Shown: piece after piece, positions 26,930 to 35,829 of the stretch
Numbering within the stretch: position 1 is the first letter of the stretch
How the letters are laid out: each line of letters opens with the position of its first letter
Assembly: GCA_004144345.1 (NCBI GenBank)
Contig: SEEL01000010.1
Coordinates: 41,718 to 105,717 of the forward strand
DNA: 64,000 bases
Source: Hyphomicrobiales bacterium
GTDB lineage: Bacteria > Pseudomonadota > Alphaproteobacteria > Rhizobiales > Devosiaceae
Direction: 5' to 3'
The notes under the pieces: model-generated
Seen by the model: the letters and a program-made list of their open reading frames with translations, nothing else
What the model was told of the DNA's origin: nothing
Database searches by the model: none
Made by a program: the position numbers and the translations under genes

Positions 26930-28176
26930 CCGATCCGGCACCGCTGGACGCCGTGACGATGCCCCCCACCAATATCCTGCTGCGCGATGAAGCCCTGGTC
27001 GGCTCAAGCACCGAGGCAAAGGCTCCGCGCCCCGACCGTCCCACCGTCTCGGTGATCGTTGCCAATTACAATGGCGAGCGGACCATCGGCGCGACGCTGG
27101 CCTCGCTGCTCGGCCAGTCGCTCAGCGCGCTCGAGATCATCGTTGTCGACGACGCCTCGAGCGATGCCAGTTGCGCCATCGTGCGCCAGCTGCAGCAGCG
27201 CGACCCGCGCGTCCGCCTCATCGCCAGTGCCGCCAATGGCGGGCCGGCGCGGGCGCGCAACCGGGCGCTCGACGCCGCCCGCGGCGAGTGGATCGCCATC
27301 GTCGATGCCGACGATCTCGTCCATCCGGAGCGGTTCGAGCGTCTCGTGGCCGCCGCCGGGCAGCTCGATGCCGATATCGTCGCCGACGATCTGCTGTTCT
27401 TTTACGAGGACGGAACCCCGTCCTCGCTGCTCCTGCCAAGCGGGCAGGAGGGGGCGTTCGAGATCACGCCCACCAGCTGGGTGCTGGCCGGCCGGTCCGT
27501 CGGGCCGCCGCTCGGCTATCTGAAGCCGCTGGTCCGCTCGCACTGGCTGGCGACGCTGCGCTATGACGAGACGCTCGGCATCGGCGAGGATTTCGATCTG
27601 ATCCTCCGGCTGCTGCTCGATGGCGCCCGCATGCAGGTGGTGGCCGAGCCCTGGTATCTCTACCGGCGCCACGCCGCGTCCTACTCACACCGGCAATCCG
27701 CCACGCATATCGAGGCCATGATCGAGAGCCAGCGGCGGCTCGAGCGCTCATTGAGTCCGGTGCCGCCGGCGCTGGCCGAGGCGTTTCGCGCCCGGCAGCG
27801 CGATCTCGAAAACTTCCTCGCCTTCCAGCATCTCGTCGCTGCTCTCAAGGGGCGCAACCTCGCGCGGGCCAGCCGGATGATACTGACGAAGCCAGCGCTC
27901 TTGCTGCCGCTCGCGAAAGCGTTCGGCGAGCATGTTGCGGCGCGGCGCGGCGCTGTGCCGGTCAGCTCCCGCGCAGCCACACCCGAGCCGCCGGCCTATG
28001 TGCCCGCGCACATCGCCCAATGGGGCGGCGAGTCACGCCGTCGCCTCTGGCTGCGCTTCGCCGATCTGGTGGACGACGGCGACAATGGTTCGCGCGGCGT
28101 CGCATCCGCCTACGCCGCCGGCTTCCGCCATCGCGCCTGGCGCGACAGGCCCAAGCCGGATGTGATGTCGCCATGA
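26926..28176 (+). CDS. Family 2 glycosyltransferase, ExoO/ExoU-like
   Basis: A 416-residue GT-A glycosyltransferase. It has the donor-binding VSVIVANYNGERTIGATLAS, VVDDASSDAS, the DxD-type IVDADDLVHPERF and the acceptor-side GIGEDFDLILRLL. The GYLKPLVRSHWL segment resembles succinoglycan ExoO/ExoU enzymes and recurs in the gene at 34109. A C-terminal extension of about 120 residues is poorly conserved. The start appears to be TTG overlapping the exoY stop as TTGA; ATG 26959 is the alternative. It probably adds a glucose to the growing repeat unit. Confidence 0.88.
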   Translation: MTDPAPLDAVTMPPTNILLRDEALVGSSTEAKAPRPDRPTVSVIVANYNGERTIGATLASLLGQSLSALEIIVVDDASSDASCAIVRQLQQRDPRVRLIASAANGGPARARNRALDAARGEWIAIVDADDLVHPERFERLVAAAGQLDADIVADDLLFFYEDGTPSSLLLPSGQEGAFEITPTSWVLAGRSVGPPLGYLKPLVRSHWLATLRYDETLGIGEDFDLILRLLLDGARMQVVAEPWYLYRRHAASYSHRQSATHIEAMIESQRRLERSLSPVPPALAEAFRARQRDLENFLAFQHLVAALKGRNLARASRMILTKPALLLPLAKAFGEHVAARRGAVPVSSRAATPEPPAYVPAHIAQWGGESRRRLWLRFADLVDDGDNGSRGVASAYAAGFRHRAWRDRPKPDVMSP

Positions 28177-29426
28177 GCATGCCGGGGACGGCCCGCATCG
28201 CCCAGCGAAATCTCGTCGCCATCGACATCGACGCGATCCTCTGTTTCCTGCCGATTGCGGCGTTGGCCCTGATCCCGGTTCTCGGTTCGCTGGGCGCGCT
28301 GCTGTTCCTCGCCTTTGGCGGCCTGCTCATCGCGTCGCGCCCGCTTCATTCGATCCGCTCGCTGGTCGATTGGTGGCCGCTGCTGCTGCTGCCGGCCTAT
28401 TGCGTCGCCTCGATCCTGTGGTCGCAATATCCGGGCGAGAGTCTGCGCTACGGGATCCAGCTCTCGATCACCCTCGCCATCGCCATCGTCATGGCGCAGC
28501 GGATCACGGCGGCGCAGATGGTGCGTTGCCTGTTCGCCGCCCTCGGGCTCGTCGCGATCCTCTGCCTGCTGGCCGGTCGCACGAGGGCCGACGGCACGTG
28601 GCTGGGTGTGTTTGAATCGAAGAACGATTTCGCTGTCTTCGTTGCCGTCTTCGCCATCCTCTCCGCTGGCGTCCTGATCGACGCCCGCAACAAGGGATGG
28701 CTCCGCGCGCTGGGCTTTGCCGGCCTCGTGATCGCGCCGATGCTGCTGCTGCGGGCGCAATCGGCGGGCGCGACGGCCGCAACCGCGCCAGCTGTCGCCG
28801 CGACCTTCGCTGCCCTGTTGATCGGGCGCCTGACCTACGCGCAGAAGGTGTTCGTCATCGCGGCCGGCCTGATCGTCGCCGCGGCGACGGCGCTGGTGTT
28901 CGTCACCTATGGCGGCGAATTGCTGGCCCTCCTGCTCGAATCGTCCGGCAAGGACGCGACGCTGACCGGGCGCACCGAGCTATGGGCAGCGGGCTTTGCC
29001 TATATCGCGGAGAACCCCTGGCTGGGTGTCGGCTTCCATGCCTTCTGGGTCGAAGGCAACGGGCCGGCCGAGCAGCTCTGGCAGATGTTCGATCAGCGCT
29101 CGGGCGCCGGCTTCAGCTTCCACAATCTTTACATCTCCAACACGGTGGAGCTCGGCCTCGTCGGCATCGTGCTGCAGCTCTTCGCCATCTATGGCGCGAT
29201 CGGCATGCTGACCTTCCTGGCGCTGCGCCGGTTCGATGCCGCCACCGCGACCTTTCTCGGCTTCATGGTCCTGATCGTCCTCCGCAGCTTTCTCGAAGTC
29301 GACGTGTTCATCGAGTTCAATCTGCGTGGAATGATGGTCTATTTCGCGTTCATCTATGCGGTTCGCGCCAATGCGCAATTGGCCGGCGAGACCCATCGCC
29401 GCGCCACGTCCGCTTCGGGGACCTAA
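28173..29426 (+). CDS. exoQ: O-antigen ligase/polymerase family protein, ExoQ-like
   Basis: A 417-residue polytopic membrane protein with about ten hydrophobic segments. The large periplasmic loop carries the O-antigen ligase/Wzy signature: LTGRTELWAAGFAYIAENPW, GVGFHAFW and HNLYISNTVELGLVGI. In the Sinorhizobium system ExoQ polymerises the octasaccharide units. ATG 28173 overlaps the preceding stop (ATGA). The gene converges on the minus-strand glycosyltransferase, overlapping by four bases. Being next to exoY fits the role of polymerase. Confidence 0.85.
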   Translation: MSMPGTARIAQRNLVAIDIDAILCFLPIAALALIPVLGSLGALLFLAFGGLLIASRPLHSIRSLVDWWPLLLLPAYCVASILWSQYPGESLRYGIQLSITLAIAIVMAQRITAAQMVRCLFAALGLVAILCLLAGRTRADGTWLGVFESKNDFAVFVAVFAILSAGVLIDARNKGWLRALGFAGLVIAPMLLLRAQSAGATAATAPAVAATFAALLIGRLTYAQKVFVIAAGLIVAAATALVFVTYGGELLALLLESSGKDATLTGRTELWAAGFAYIAENPWLGVGFHAFWVEGNGPAEQLWQMFDQRSGAGFSFHNLYISNTVELGLVGIVLQLFAIYGAIGMLTFLALRRFDAATATFLGFMVLIVLRSFLEVDVFIEFNLRGMMVYFAFIYAVRANAQLAGETHRRATSASGT

Positions 29427-30343
29427 CTCCGGGCGCCCGGAACGGTAGACCGCACCGCCCAGAAATAATAGTCGATCGCGCCTTTCACGACATCGAAATG
29501 CGAGATGTCGTATTCACTGCTGACCCGTGTGCCGCCGACCAGCTCGCGAACGGAATCGCGCACGTGCCAGTAGAGGGGCCGCAGCCATCGAGCGTCGCGG
29601 AGCGAGTGCTTGGCATAGAGCGCGCCACTGCCGATGGTGTAGCCCTGGATCAGCTTGCGCCCTTCCTCCTTGAGCTTGCGGCCATGGAAATGGTGGATGA
29701 CCATGTCCGGCGCGTACTCGATCGTCAGCCCTGCCGCATAGACGCGATAGAGATAGTCGAACTCCTCGCCGCCGGGAAAGCGCGCGCCGGCGCCAAAGGC
29801 TGTATCGAACGGCCCGATCCGGTCGGCCAGCTCGCGCCGCATCATCAGATTGGCGCCGATGATCACCGTGTCGAGCATGCCCATCGCCTTGGGGTGCGAG
29901 CGCGCGTTCCAGCGCCCGAGCTCCTTGATGTCGCGATAGCTGACGCGCAGATCCGTCGGATCGCCGAGCAGCACCATGCCGCTGCGGAAGATCAGCTCAT
30001 CGCCATCAGCGCGGTCGCGGGCCAGCGCCGCCACGAAGTAATCGGGCTCCATCCGGCAATCGTCATCGGTGAAGAAGATGAGCCGTCCGCTGGACGCGGC
30101 GATGCCCTTGTTGCGCGCGCGCGACAGGCCCTTGGCGGGTTCATCGACCAGCCGCACGGGAATGCTCGAACGCGCCGCGAACGCTCTGACGATGGCCGCG
30201 GTATCATCGGTCGAGCCATTGTTAACGACCAGCAGCTCAGCCTCGACCGGCTGCACCTGCTCGAGCGCCGCAACGATCGATGCAAGGCTCCCCTCGATCG
30301 CCTTGCTCCGGTTGCGCGTACAGACGATGGCCGAGATCTCCAT
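29423..30343 (-). CDS. Family 2 glycosyltransferase
   Basis: A 306-residue GT2 enzyme. It has ISAIVCTRNRSKAIEGSLAS, VVNNGSTDDT, the DDD motif in RLIFFTDDDCRMEPDY and FPGGEEFDYLYRVYAAG as acceptor/catalytic base region. The central GANLMMRRE segment is typical of rhamnosyl- or glucosyltransferases in exopolysaccharide loci. A hydrophobic C-terminal region may bind the membrane. It lies 12 bases after the neighbouring GT2 gene in a four-gene minus-strand unit. Confidence 0.88.
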   Translation of the reverse strand: MEISAIVCTRNRSKAIEGSLASIVAALEQVQPVEAELLVVNNGSTDDTAAIVRAFAARSSIPVRLVDEPAKGLSRARNKGIAASSGRLIFFTDDDCRMEPDYFVAALARDRADGDELIFRSGMVLLGDPTDLRVSYRDIKELGRWNARSHPKAMGMLDTVIIGANLMMRRELADRIGPFDTAFGAGARFPGGEEFDYLYRVYAAGLTIEYAPDMVIHHFHGRKLKEEGRKLIQGYTIGSGALYAKHSLRDARWLRPLYWHVRDSVRELVGGTRVSSEYDISHFDVVKGAIDYYFWAVRSTVPGARS

Positions 30344-30355
30344 ACTGGTCTCCTG

Positions 30356-31336
30356 CTATTCGGTCGTCGTTGTCAGGTGGCGGAGCGGGAAGCGTCGCAG
30401 GACGCTTTGCATGACCACCGATGAGACGGTCAGGCTCATCAGGCGGACCGCCAGCCAGAGGAAGCCGGGGAGGTGTTCGCTTCCTGCGCGGCGCAGATAG
30501 GCGAAGCCGGATACGATCTCGCGGAATTTGTGATCGATCGCGGCGGGGTAGGCCGAGCGTCGAGCCGCAGCCAACCAGGTTTGCCGATAAGTCGCGCCGC
30601 TGTCAGGCCCAAAGGCGAACTTCGCCAAGTAGGCGCCGCGCCCACGATCGTAAGACCGCATCAGTTCGGTGCGGTGAGCTTCGGTCCTTCGATGGTCGTG
30701 CTGCACGCGCGGCCGGGGGTCGAAGACGGCGTCGAAACCGGCCCAGACGATCCGTGCGACCGCATCCACGTCCTCACAGGGAAACGGCGTGCCCGCACCA
30801 AGGAGGGGATCGATGCCGCCGACAGCTTCCAGTGCAGCGCGACGAAATGCGAGGTTGGCTCCGTGCAGTGCGCCGGTCGGCACGAAACTGCGGGGGACGA
30901 TGGTTTCAAGGTCCGTTCGCTCATCGATCGTCACGCGGATATGCTGCGCATTGAATTGTTCGATGCGCCCGCCAATGCAACCCGCGGTGGGGTGGTCGGC
31001 AAAAGCCGCCACCAGCGCATCGACAAAGTCGGGGGCGACAAGGCAGTCATCGTCGGTGAAAGCGACGATCCGGCCCTTGGTCCGTCGCCATCCGTGATCG
31101 CGCGCGGCGCCAAGTCCAATGCGCGCGCAATGGGTCCAGGCGATACGATCATCCCGCTCGGCATAGCCACGCAGGACCGCTTCCGTCTCGTCGGTCGAGG
31201 CGTTGTCGACGATGATCGCCTCCCAGTTGAAGCGCGACTGGAGGCTGCGAAGCGAGTCGATTGTTCCGGCCAAGGCGGTCGCCCGGTTGCGGGTGCAGAT
31301 GACAATGCTCACATCGACGGCGGGCGGGGCGGTCAA
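30356..31336 (-). CDS. Family 2 glycosyltransferase
   Basis: A 326-residue GT2 enzyme. It has VSIVICTRNRATALAGTIDS, VDNASTDETEAVL, the DDD metal site in GRIVAFTDDDCLVAPDF and CEDVDAVARIVWAGFD. The C-terminal helix (HLPGFLWLAVRLMSLTVSSV) is probably membrane-associated. The start is taken as TTG at 31336, which overlaps the TGA of the pyruvyl transferase gene as TTGA. An ATG at 31363 would require a 31-base overlap and a Cys-rich extension with no homology. Confidence 0.85.
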   Translation of the reverse strand: MTAPPAVDVSIVICTRNRATALAGTIDSLRSLQSRFNWEAIIVDNASTDETEAVLRGYAERDDRIAWTHCARIGLGAARDHGWRRTKGRIVAFTDDDCLVAPDFVDALVAAFADHPTAGCIGGRIEQFNAQHIRVTIDERTDLETIVPRSFVPTGALHGANLAFRRAALEAVGGIDPLLGAGTPFPCEDVDAVARIVWAGFDAVFDPRPRVQHDHRRTEAHRTELMRSYDRGRGAYLAKFAFGPDSGATYRQTWLAAARRSAYPAAIDHKFREIVSGFAYLRRAGSEHLPGFLWLAVRLMSLTVSSVVMQSVLRRFPLRHLTTTTE

Positions 31337-32409
31337 CGGGCGGCACCATGGGCAGCAAGCCAATCGTGCGCGATCCCGACCGCTTCATTCAGGTTCTGGG
31401 CCGAGGAGCAGCCGGTCCATTTGGTGGAGAAGGCAGCAGAGAAGCGGCTGATCTTGCCGTAGGAATTGTCGAGGAAGCAGTGCGGAATGCCCATCAGCGT
31501 CGAGAGGATGTGCACGTGCAGGCGGTCGGTGATGATGTAGCGGGCGCGCGATAGCTGGCTCAGGCCGCGTTTCATGCGGTTGGCGATCAGGCTCTCTTGC
31601 CGGTAGTGCCGCCTAACGAAGCGATCGCCCCCGCGGACTCTTAGCTGCGCGACTGCCCGCAGCACCGACGTCAGCTTGGTCCGCGGATAGATCAGGCGGT
31701 CGTCGTCGAGCCAGTCCTCGATCGACCATCCGGGGGGCAGCGCTTGCGTCATGCGCGAGCTGTCGATGCCTTCCTTGTCGCCCCGCAGCAAGAGCAGGAC
31801 GTCGATCTGCGGCGCCCCGATGCGTTCGAGCGGGCCAAGTGCGAAAGCCATGTCGGGGCAGAGCGCTACCGTGCAGTCGAAGTTGGCATTTGCGAACTCG
31901 AAACTGGGAAGATCGCGCACCAGCAGCGTGAGCTGCCGGGCTCTTGCGACTGCCGATCTCGCGCTCTCGACTGACTCAGGTCTGTCGAAATGGATCGACT
32001 GCGGTAGCTGCATGATCGGGCGATGCCGGCCGAAATGCGAGTAAACGTTCTCGCGGAAACCCTGCAGGGTCTCCCACAGATCGCCGAAATTGCCACCGCC
32101 CGAGAGGAGGATGGGACCGTCGGCCAGATCCCTCTCCAGGGTAGAAACCTCGGTGCGGTGATCGCACGTATAGGTTGGTGCCGACTGGACCGAGCGGCGC
32201 AGCCAGGCCAACTGGCCCGCCCAGATCGCGCTGTCGCCGACATTGGGATAATCGGGAAAATCGAGCAGGCTGAAGGGCGTCTCCTGCAGCTGTGCAACGA
32301 AGGGTCGCGTCACGTCGTCGATCTTCGCCTGCAACCGGCGGATGACGTCGATGTGGGTCTCGGTCGCACGGCTCCGGGCCGGCCGTTCATCGAGTGTCGC
32401 ATCATTCAT
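31333..32409 (-). CDS. Polysaccharide pyruvyl transferase family protein
   Basis: A 358-residue member of the ExoV/GumL/CsaB family, which transfers pyruvate from phosphoenolpyruvate to a sugar of the repeat unit as a ketal. It shows FPDYPNVGDSAIWAGQLAWL, ILLSGGGNFGDLW, HRPIMQLPQSIHF, ITDRLHVHILSTLMGIPH and a conserved DNSYGKISRFSAAF. The C-terminal region is intact. It predicts a pyruvylated, acidic polysaccharide. The ATG at 32409 overlaps the flippase stop (ATGA). Confidence 0.88.
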   Translation of the reverse strand: MNDATLDERPARSRATETHIDVIRRLQAKIDDVTRPFVAQLQETPFSLLDFPDYPNVGDSAIWAGQLAWLRRSVQSAPTYTCDHRTEVSTLERDLADGPILLSGGGNFGDLWETLQGFRENVYSHFGRHRPIMQLPQSIHFDRPESVESARSAVARARQLTLLVRDLPSFEFANANFDCTVALCPDMAFALGPLERIGAPQIDVLLLLRGDKEGIDSSRMTQALPPGWSIEDWLDDDRLIYPRTKLTSVLRAVAQLRVRGGDRFVRRHYRQESLIANRMKRGLSQLSRARYIITDRLHVHILSTLMGIPHCFLDNSYGKISRFSAAFSTKWTGCSSAQNLNEAVGIAHDWLAAHGAAR

Positions 32410-33881
32410 GTCGTGGATCCTCGTCTGGCCATGACCGAGGCGATAACGTCGCCGATCTGGCGGAGTTGACCACGGCCGAGCAGGATGATCAGCGCGGTGT
32501 AGACCAGCGCGCCGAAGATGACGGCCGTCAGGGCGCTCGTCCAACTGATGCCATAGACAGCAAGCAGCTCAAGGACCGCGAGCCGGACGGCGATGGCCAT
32601 GAGGGTCGCGCTGGCGAGCGCGGGCCAGACCGCCCGCACCACTGACGGAAACGTCGTGCCGGTGTGCTTGAACAGATTGTACTGCTGCAGCGGCATCGTC
32701 AGGTAGGCGCGCACGACATAGGCGACGGCGACGGCAACCAGTCCGTAGGGCACCAATAGCCAGGTCAGCAGCAGCATCGTGACGACCTGAAAGGCGGCGA
32801 CCATCAACACCGCCTGTGGCCGGTTGACCGCGGTTAGGGCAGGGCCGGCGAAGAAGTTGAAGACGAACGGGATGACCATCAGTGTCAGCGCTTGCGCGAC
32901 CGGCGCCGCGCTCCACCATTCGGGGCCGAACACCAGCGGGATCGCGATGTCGGAGACGGCGCCGAAGCCGAGCAGCATCGGGAAGGTGATGAGCGATGCC
33001 GTGCCGACGACGCGGCTGTAGACGGCGGCGAGGCGCGGCTTGTCGTCCTGGAGGTTGGCGAAGGTGACGAGCGAGACGCCGGCCAGTGGCGACAGGAACG
33101 ACTGCGCGACGAGCTCGATCATCCGCCACGCGACGCGATAGGTGCCGACCGCCTCCGAACCGTACCAGCGGCCGATGAAGACGTCCTGGATGCGGACAAG
33201 CAGCATCCAGAGCAGTTGTGTCAGCGACATGCTGATGCTGAAGCTTGCGAGTTCGCGGATCAGGCTTGCCCTGAACCGCAGTCCCGGCACCCAGGGCATG
33301 TACCACCAGGCGAACAGGGTGGTCAGCAGGCTGCCGGTGGCGGCCTGGGCAACGAGCGCCCAGATACCGAGTCCCTGCCAGGCGAGGATGACGGCGATGC
33401 CCGAGGAAACAAGGCTGGTCGCGATGGCCAGCATGGCGAGGCGCGAATGCTTGAACTCGCGGGCCAGTCTTGCGCCATGGATGGCGCCGAGGCTGCCGAG
33501 CGGCAGGGTGAACGCCAGCACCTGGAGGACGAGCGTCAACTCCGGCTCCTGCATGAACTGCGCATAGAGCGGCGCCAGCAGGAACATCGCGGCGCCCATC
33601 AGGACGCTGAGCGCCATCGTGGCCCAGAAGGCCGTGTCGAGGAAACTCGCGTCGAGGTCCTTGCGGCGGATGACGGCATCGCCGAGGCCGGCTGCGGCGA
33701 GGGTGCGCGCCACTTCGACCATCACGCTGGCGAGGGCAAACAGGCCAAAGTCGCGTGGGCCCAGCAGGCGGGCCATGACGATGAAGAGTACGAGGGTGGC
33801 AACGCTGCCCCAGGCCGAGCGGATCACCGACCAGACGGTCGCAACAAAGGTCTTCCGCTTGAGGTCCGGGTCCGCGCTCAT
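32406..33881 (-). CDS. Wzx-type polysaccharide flippase (MOP superfamily)
   Basis: A 491-residue polytopic membrane protein of the polysaccharide transport/Wzx group, with about 12-14 hydrophobic segments. The N-terminal cue is KRKTFVATVWSVIRSAWGSV with VMARLLGPRDFGLFALASV, and GAAGLGDAVIRR-like helix ends (AAAGLGDAVIRRKDL) are typical of WcaJ/Wzx flippases. It would flip undecaprenyl-linked repeats to the periplasm for ExoQ-like polymerisation. The ATG at 33881 is used. It is the first gene of the flippase-pyruvyltransferase-GT2-GT2 unit. Confidence 0.88.
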   Translation of the reverse strand: MSADPDLKRKTFVATVWSVIRSAWGSVATLVLFIVMARLLGPRDFGLFALASVMVEVARTLAAAGLGDAVIRRKDLDASFLDTAFWATMALSVLMGAAMFLLAPLYAQFMQEPELTLVLQVLAFTLPLGSLGAIHGARLAREFKHSRLAMLAIATSLVSSGIAVILAWQGLGIWALVAQAATGSLLTTLFAWWYMPWVPGLRFRASLIRELASFSISMSLTQLLWMLLVRIQDVFIGRWYGSEAVGTYRVAWRMIELVAQSFLSPLAGVSLVTFANLQDDKPRLAAVYSRVVGTASLITFPMLLGFGAVSDIAIPLVFGPEWWSAAPVAQALTLMVIPFVFNFFAGPALTAVNRPQAVLMVAAFQVVTMLLLTWLLVPYGLVAVAVAYVVRAYLTMPLQQYNLFKHTGTTFPSVVRAVWPALASATLMAIAVRLAVLELLAVYGISWTSALTAVIFGALVYTALIILLGRGQLRQIGDVIASVMARRGSTT

Positions 33882-34108
33882 GCGGTCTGCCGCGCGGGGG
33901 CAGTCAGCCGGCCCCTGTAGAACGCTATGCCAAAGGCAGTATGCATCGCCTGTTCCCGGTTCAAGCCGGCGCCGCGCCAATTGTGCGCACAGCCGGCCTC
34001 TGGAACTGGAAGTCTAGACGGCAGGGGAGCGTCGGCAATACTGGATCGGCATGAGGGCTATGCGTCCGCCGCTTAGCCGAATGGCGCCTGTCGCGTTAGT
34101 GTCTCGTC

Positions 34109-35071
34109 ATGGACGCAAGGACAGCCGGTTCGATCGACGTCGTCATCGCGGCATGGAACAGCGCGGGCACCATTGCGCGGGCCGTGCGCTCGGTGCTGGC
34201 CGATCCGGCGGTGCGGCGCGTCATTGTCATCGACGATGCCTCGAGCGATGCGACGGCGGCCGCCGCGCGAGACGCCGATGATGGCAGCCATCGCCTCGTG
34301 GTCGAGAGGCTGGCGGCAAATGCCGGTCCGGCCGCGGCGCGCAACCGCGCCATGGCGCTGGGCGATGCCGAGTGGATCGCCATCCTCGATGCCGACGATT
34401 TTGTCGAGGACGGGCGCATGGGCCGGCTGCTGCACTGGGCGGCCGATGCCGATTTCGTGGCCGACGATCCGTTGCAGGTGCGCGAAGACGAGCTCGATCG
34501 TGTCGCGCCGGCCGCCATCCTTGGCGTCAACGAGAACTGGACGCTCAGCTTCGAGCAGTTTGTCGAGGGCAACATCAGTGTCGCCGGCCGTTCGCGCAAG
34601 GAACTGGGTTTCCTCAAGCCGATCATGCGTCGCGCTTTCCTCGCCCAACATGGCCTTGCCTATATCGAGCATCTGCGGCTCGGCGAGGATTTCGCGCTCT
34701 ATGCCGCCGCCTTGCTGAAGGGCGCGCGCTTTCGCATCGTGCCGGCACAGGGCTATGTCGCCGTGGTGCGCGAGGGATCGCTCAGCGGCAATCACAGCCA
34801 GCAGGATCTGATCAACCTCCGCGACCACGACCATCTCCTTATGGAAGATGATGGACTGACGCCCGCCGAGATGGCGCTGCTCGCGCGGCACTATCGCTCG
34901 CTCGATGCGCGCATCCAGTGGCTAGAAGTCATCGCCGCAACGAAGGCCCGCGATCTGCGGCGCGGTCTCGCGCCATTCCTGCGCTCGGCGGATGTCTCGT
35001 CATTCCTCGTGCAGCGCCTGTCCGAGCAAATCTGGCTGCGGTCGCGGCGGGCGCTGCTGCGCAGCCGCTAG
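34109..35071 (+). CDS. Family 2 glycosyltransferase, ExoO/ExoU-like
   Basis: A 320-residue GT2 enzyme. It has DVVIAAWNSAGTIARAVRS, IDDASSDATAAAARD, ILDADDFVEDGRM as DxD site and LRLGEDFALYAAALLKGA. The ELGFLKPIMRRAFLAQHG segment matches ExoO/ExoU-type enzymes and the paralogue at 26926-28176. It is a solitary plus-strand gene divergent from the flippase and converging, with four-base overlap, on exoK. It probably adds a glucose to the repeat unit; the exact step is not readable. Confidence 0.87.
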   Translation: MDARTAGSIDVVIAAWNSAGTIARAVRSVLADPAVRRVIVIDDASSDATAAAARDADDGSHRLVVERLAANAGPAAARNRAMALGDAEWIAILDADDFVEDGRMGRLLHWAADADFVADDPLQVREDELDRVAPAAILGVNENWTLSFEQFVEGNISVAGRSRKELGFLKPIMRRAFLAQHGLAYIEHLRLGEDFALYAAALLKGARFRIVPAQGYVAVVREGSLSGNHSQQDLINLRDHDHLLMEDDGLTPAEMALLARHYRSLDARIQWLEVIAATKARDLRRGLAPFLRSADVSSFLVQRLSEQIWLRSRRALLRSR

Positions 35072-35829
35072 TCGAGGCCGCCACAGGTGATCGATTGCGG
35101 GAAGAGACAGGTCTCGCCCGGCGCCGTGTAGGCGACCCAGTCGACGCTCATGGTCAGCGGTCCCGGCGGTTCGACGAACGGGCCGAGCCAGTCGTTCAGC
35201 GTCTCGGTGCCCCACAGGCTGAAGAACAGTTTCTGCGGCTGGTCCGGAACAGGGGCGGGCGCCTCGATCACATGACCAAGCTTGCCGTCGACGTAGTAGC
35301 GTACGCGACCGGGTTCCCACACGAAGGCGTAGTCGACATAGCCATCGTCCTGCTCAAGCGGCAGCGGGATCATGGCGGGTTTCACGCTCTTGCCGCGCAC
35401 AAAACCCGCGGCCTGCACCTTGCTCGGGTCTTTCAGCAGCACTTCGAAGTCGATCTCGTCGTGGATGTCGTTGTGCGGCTTGCCGGTGTAGCTGAAGAAG
35501 GCGGCGTTCAGCCCCGATCCGGACGGCGTCTTGAAGCGCGCCTCGTAGGTTCCGTAGGAGAAGAAGCCGTTCGACTGGATCTCGCCGCAGCGATAGGCGC
35601 GGTCCTGGGTGCCGGGCGCCTTGGTGAACATCAGTTCGAGGAAGCCATCGGCGATGCGGACTTCCTTGTTGGACCAGGAGCAGTTCTGGTGATCGCCATT
35701 GGTCCAGCCGTCCGACACGTACCAGCGCGAGCTGTCGAGCCGGTTGAAGTCGTCGAAGAAGCTGGTACCCGCCGCGAGTGCCGCGGGACTGGCGCAGAGC
35801 GCAAGAGCGACGAGGACGGTGCGTTTCAT
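35068..35829 (-). CDS. exoK: Glycoside hydrolase family 16 endoglycanase, ExoK-like
   Basis: A 253-residue secreted enzyme. It has a signal peptide (MKRTVLVALALCASPAALAA), a GH16 beta-jellyroll and the catalytic motif HDEIDFEV with Glu125, Asp127 and Glu129. SYGTYEARFKTPSGSGLNAAFF precedes it as in lichenases. ExoK trims the extracellular polysaccharide to control its length. Two C-terminal cysteines (ETCLFPQSITCGG) could form a disulfide. It overlaps the exoF-like gene as ATGA. Confidence 0.9.
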   Translation of the reverse strand: MKRTVLVALALCASPAALAAGTSFFDDFNRLDSSRWYVSDGWTNGDHQNCSWSNKEVRIADGFLELMFTKAPGTQDRAYRCGEIQSNGFFSYGTYEARFKTPSGSGLNAAFFSYTGKPHNDIHDEIDFEVLLKDPSKVQAAGFVRGKSVKPAMIPLPLEQDDGYVDYAFVWEPGRVRYYVDGKLGHVIEAPAPVPDQPQKLFFSLWGTETLNDWLGPFVEPPGPLTMSVDWVAYTAPGETCLFPQSITCGGLD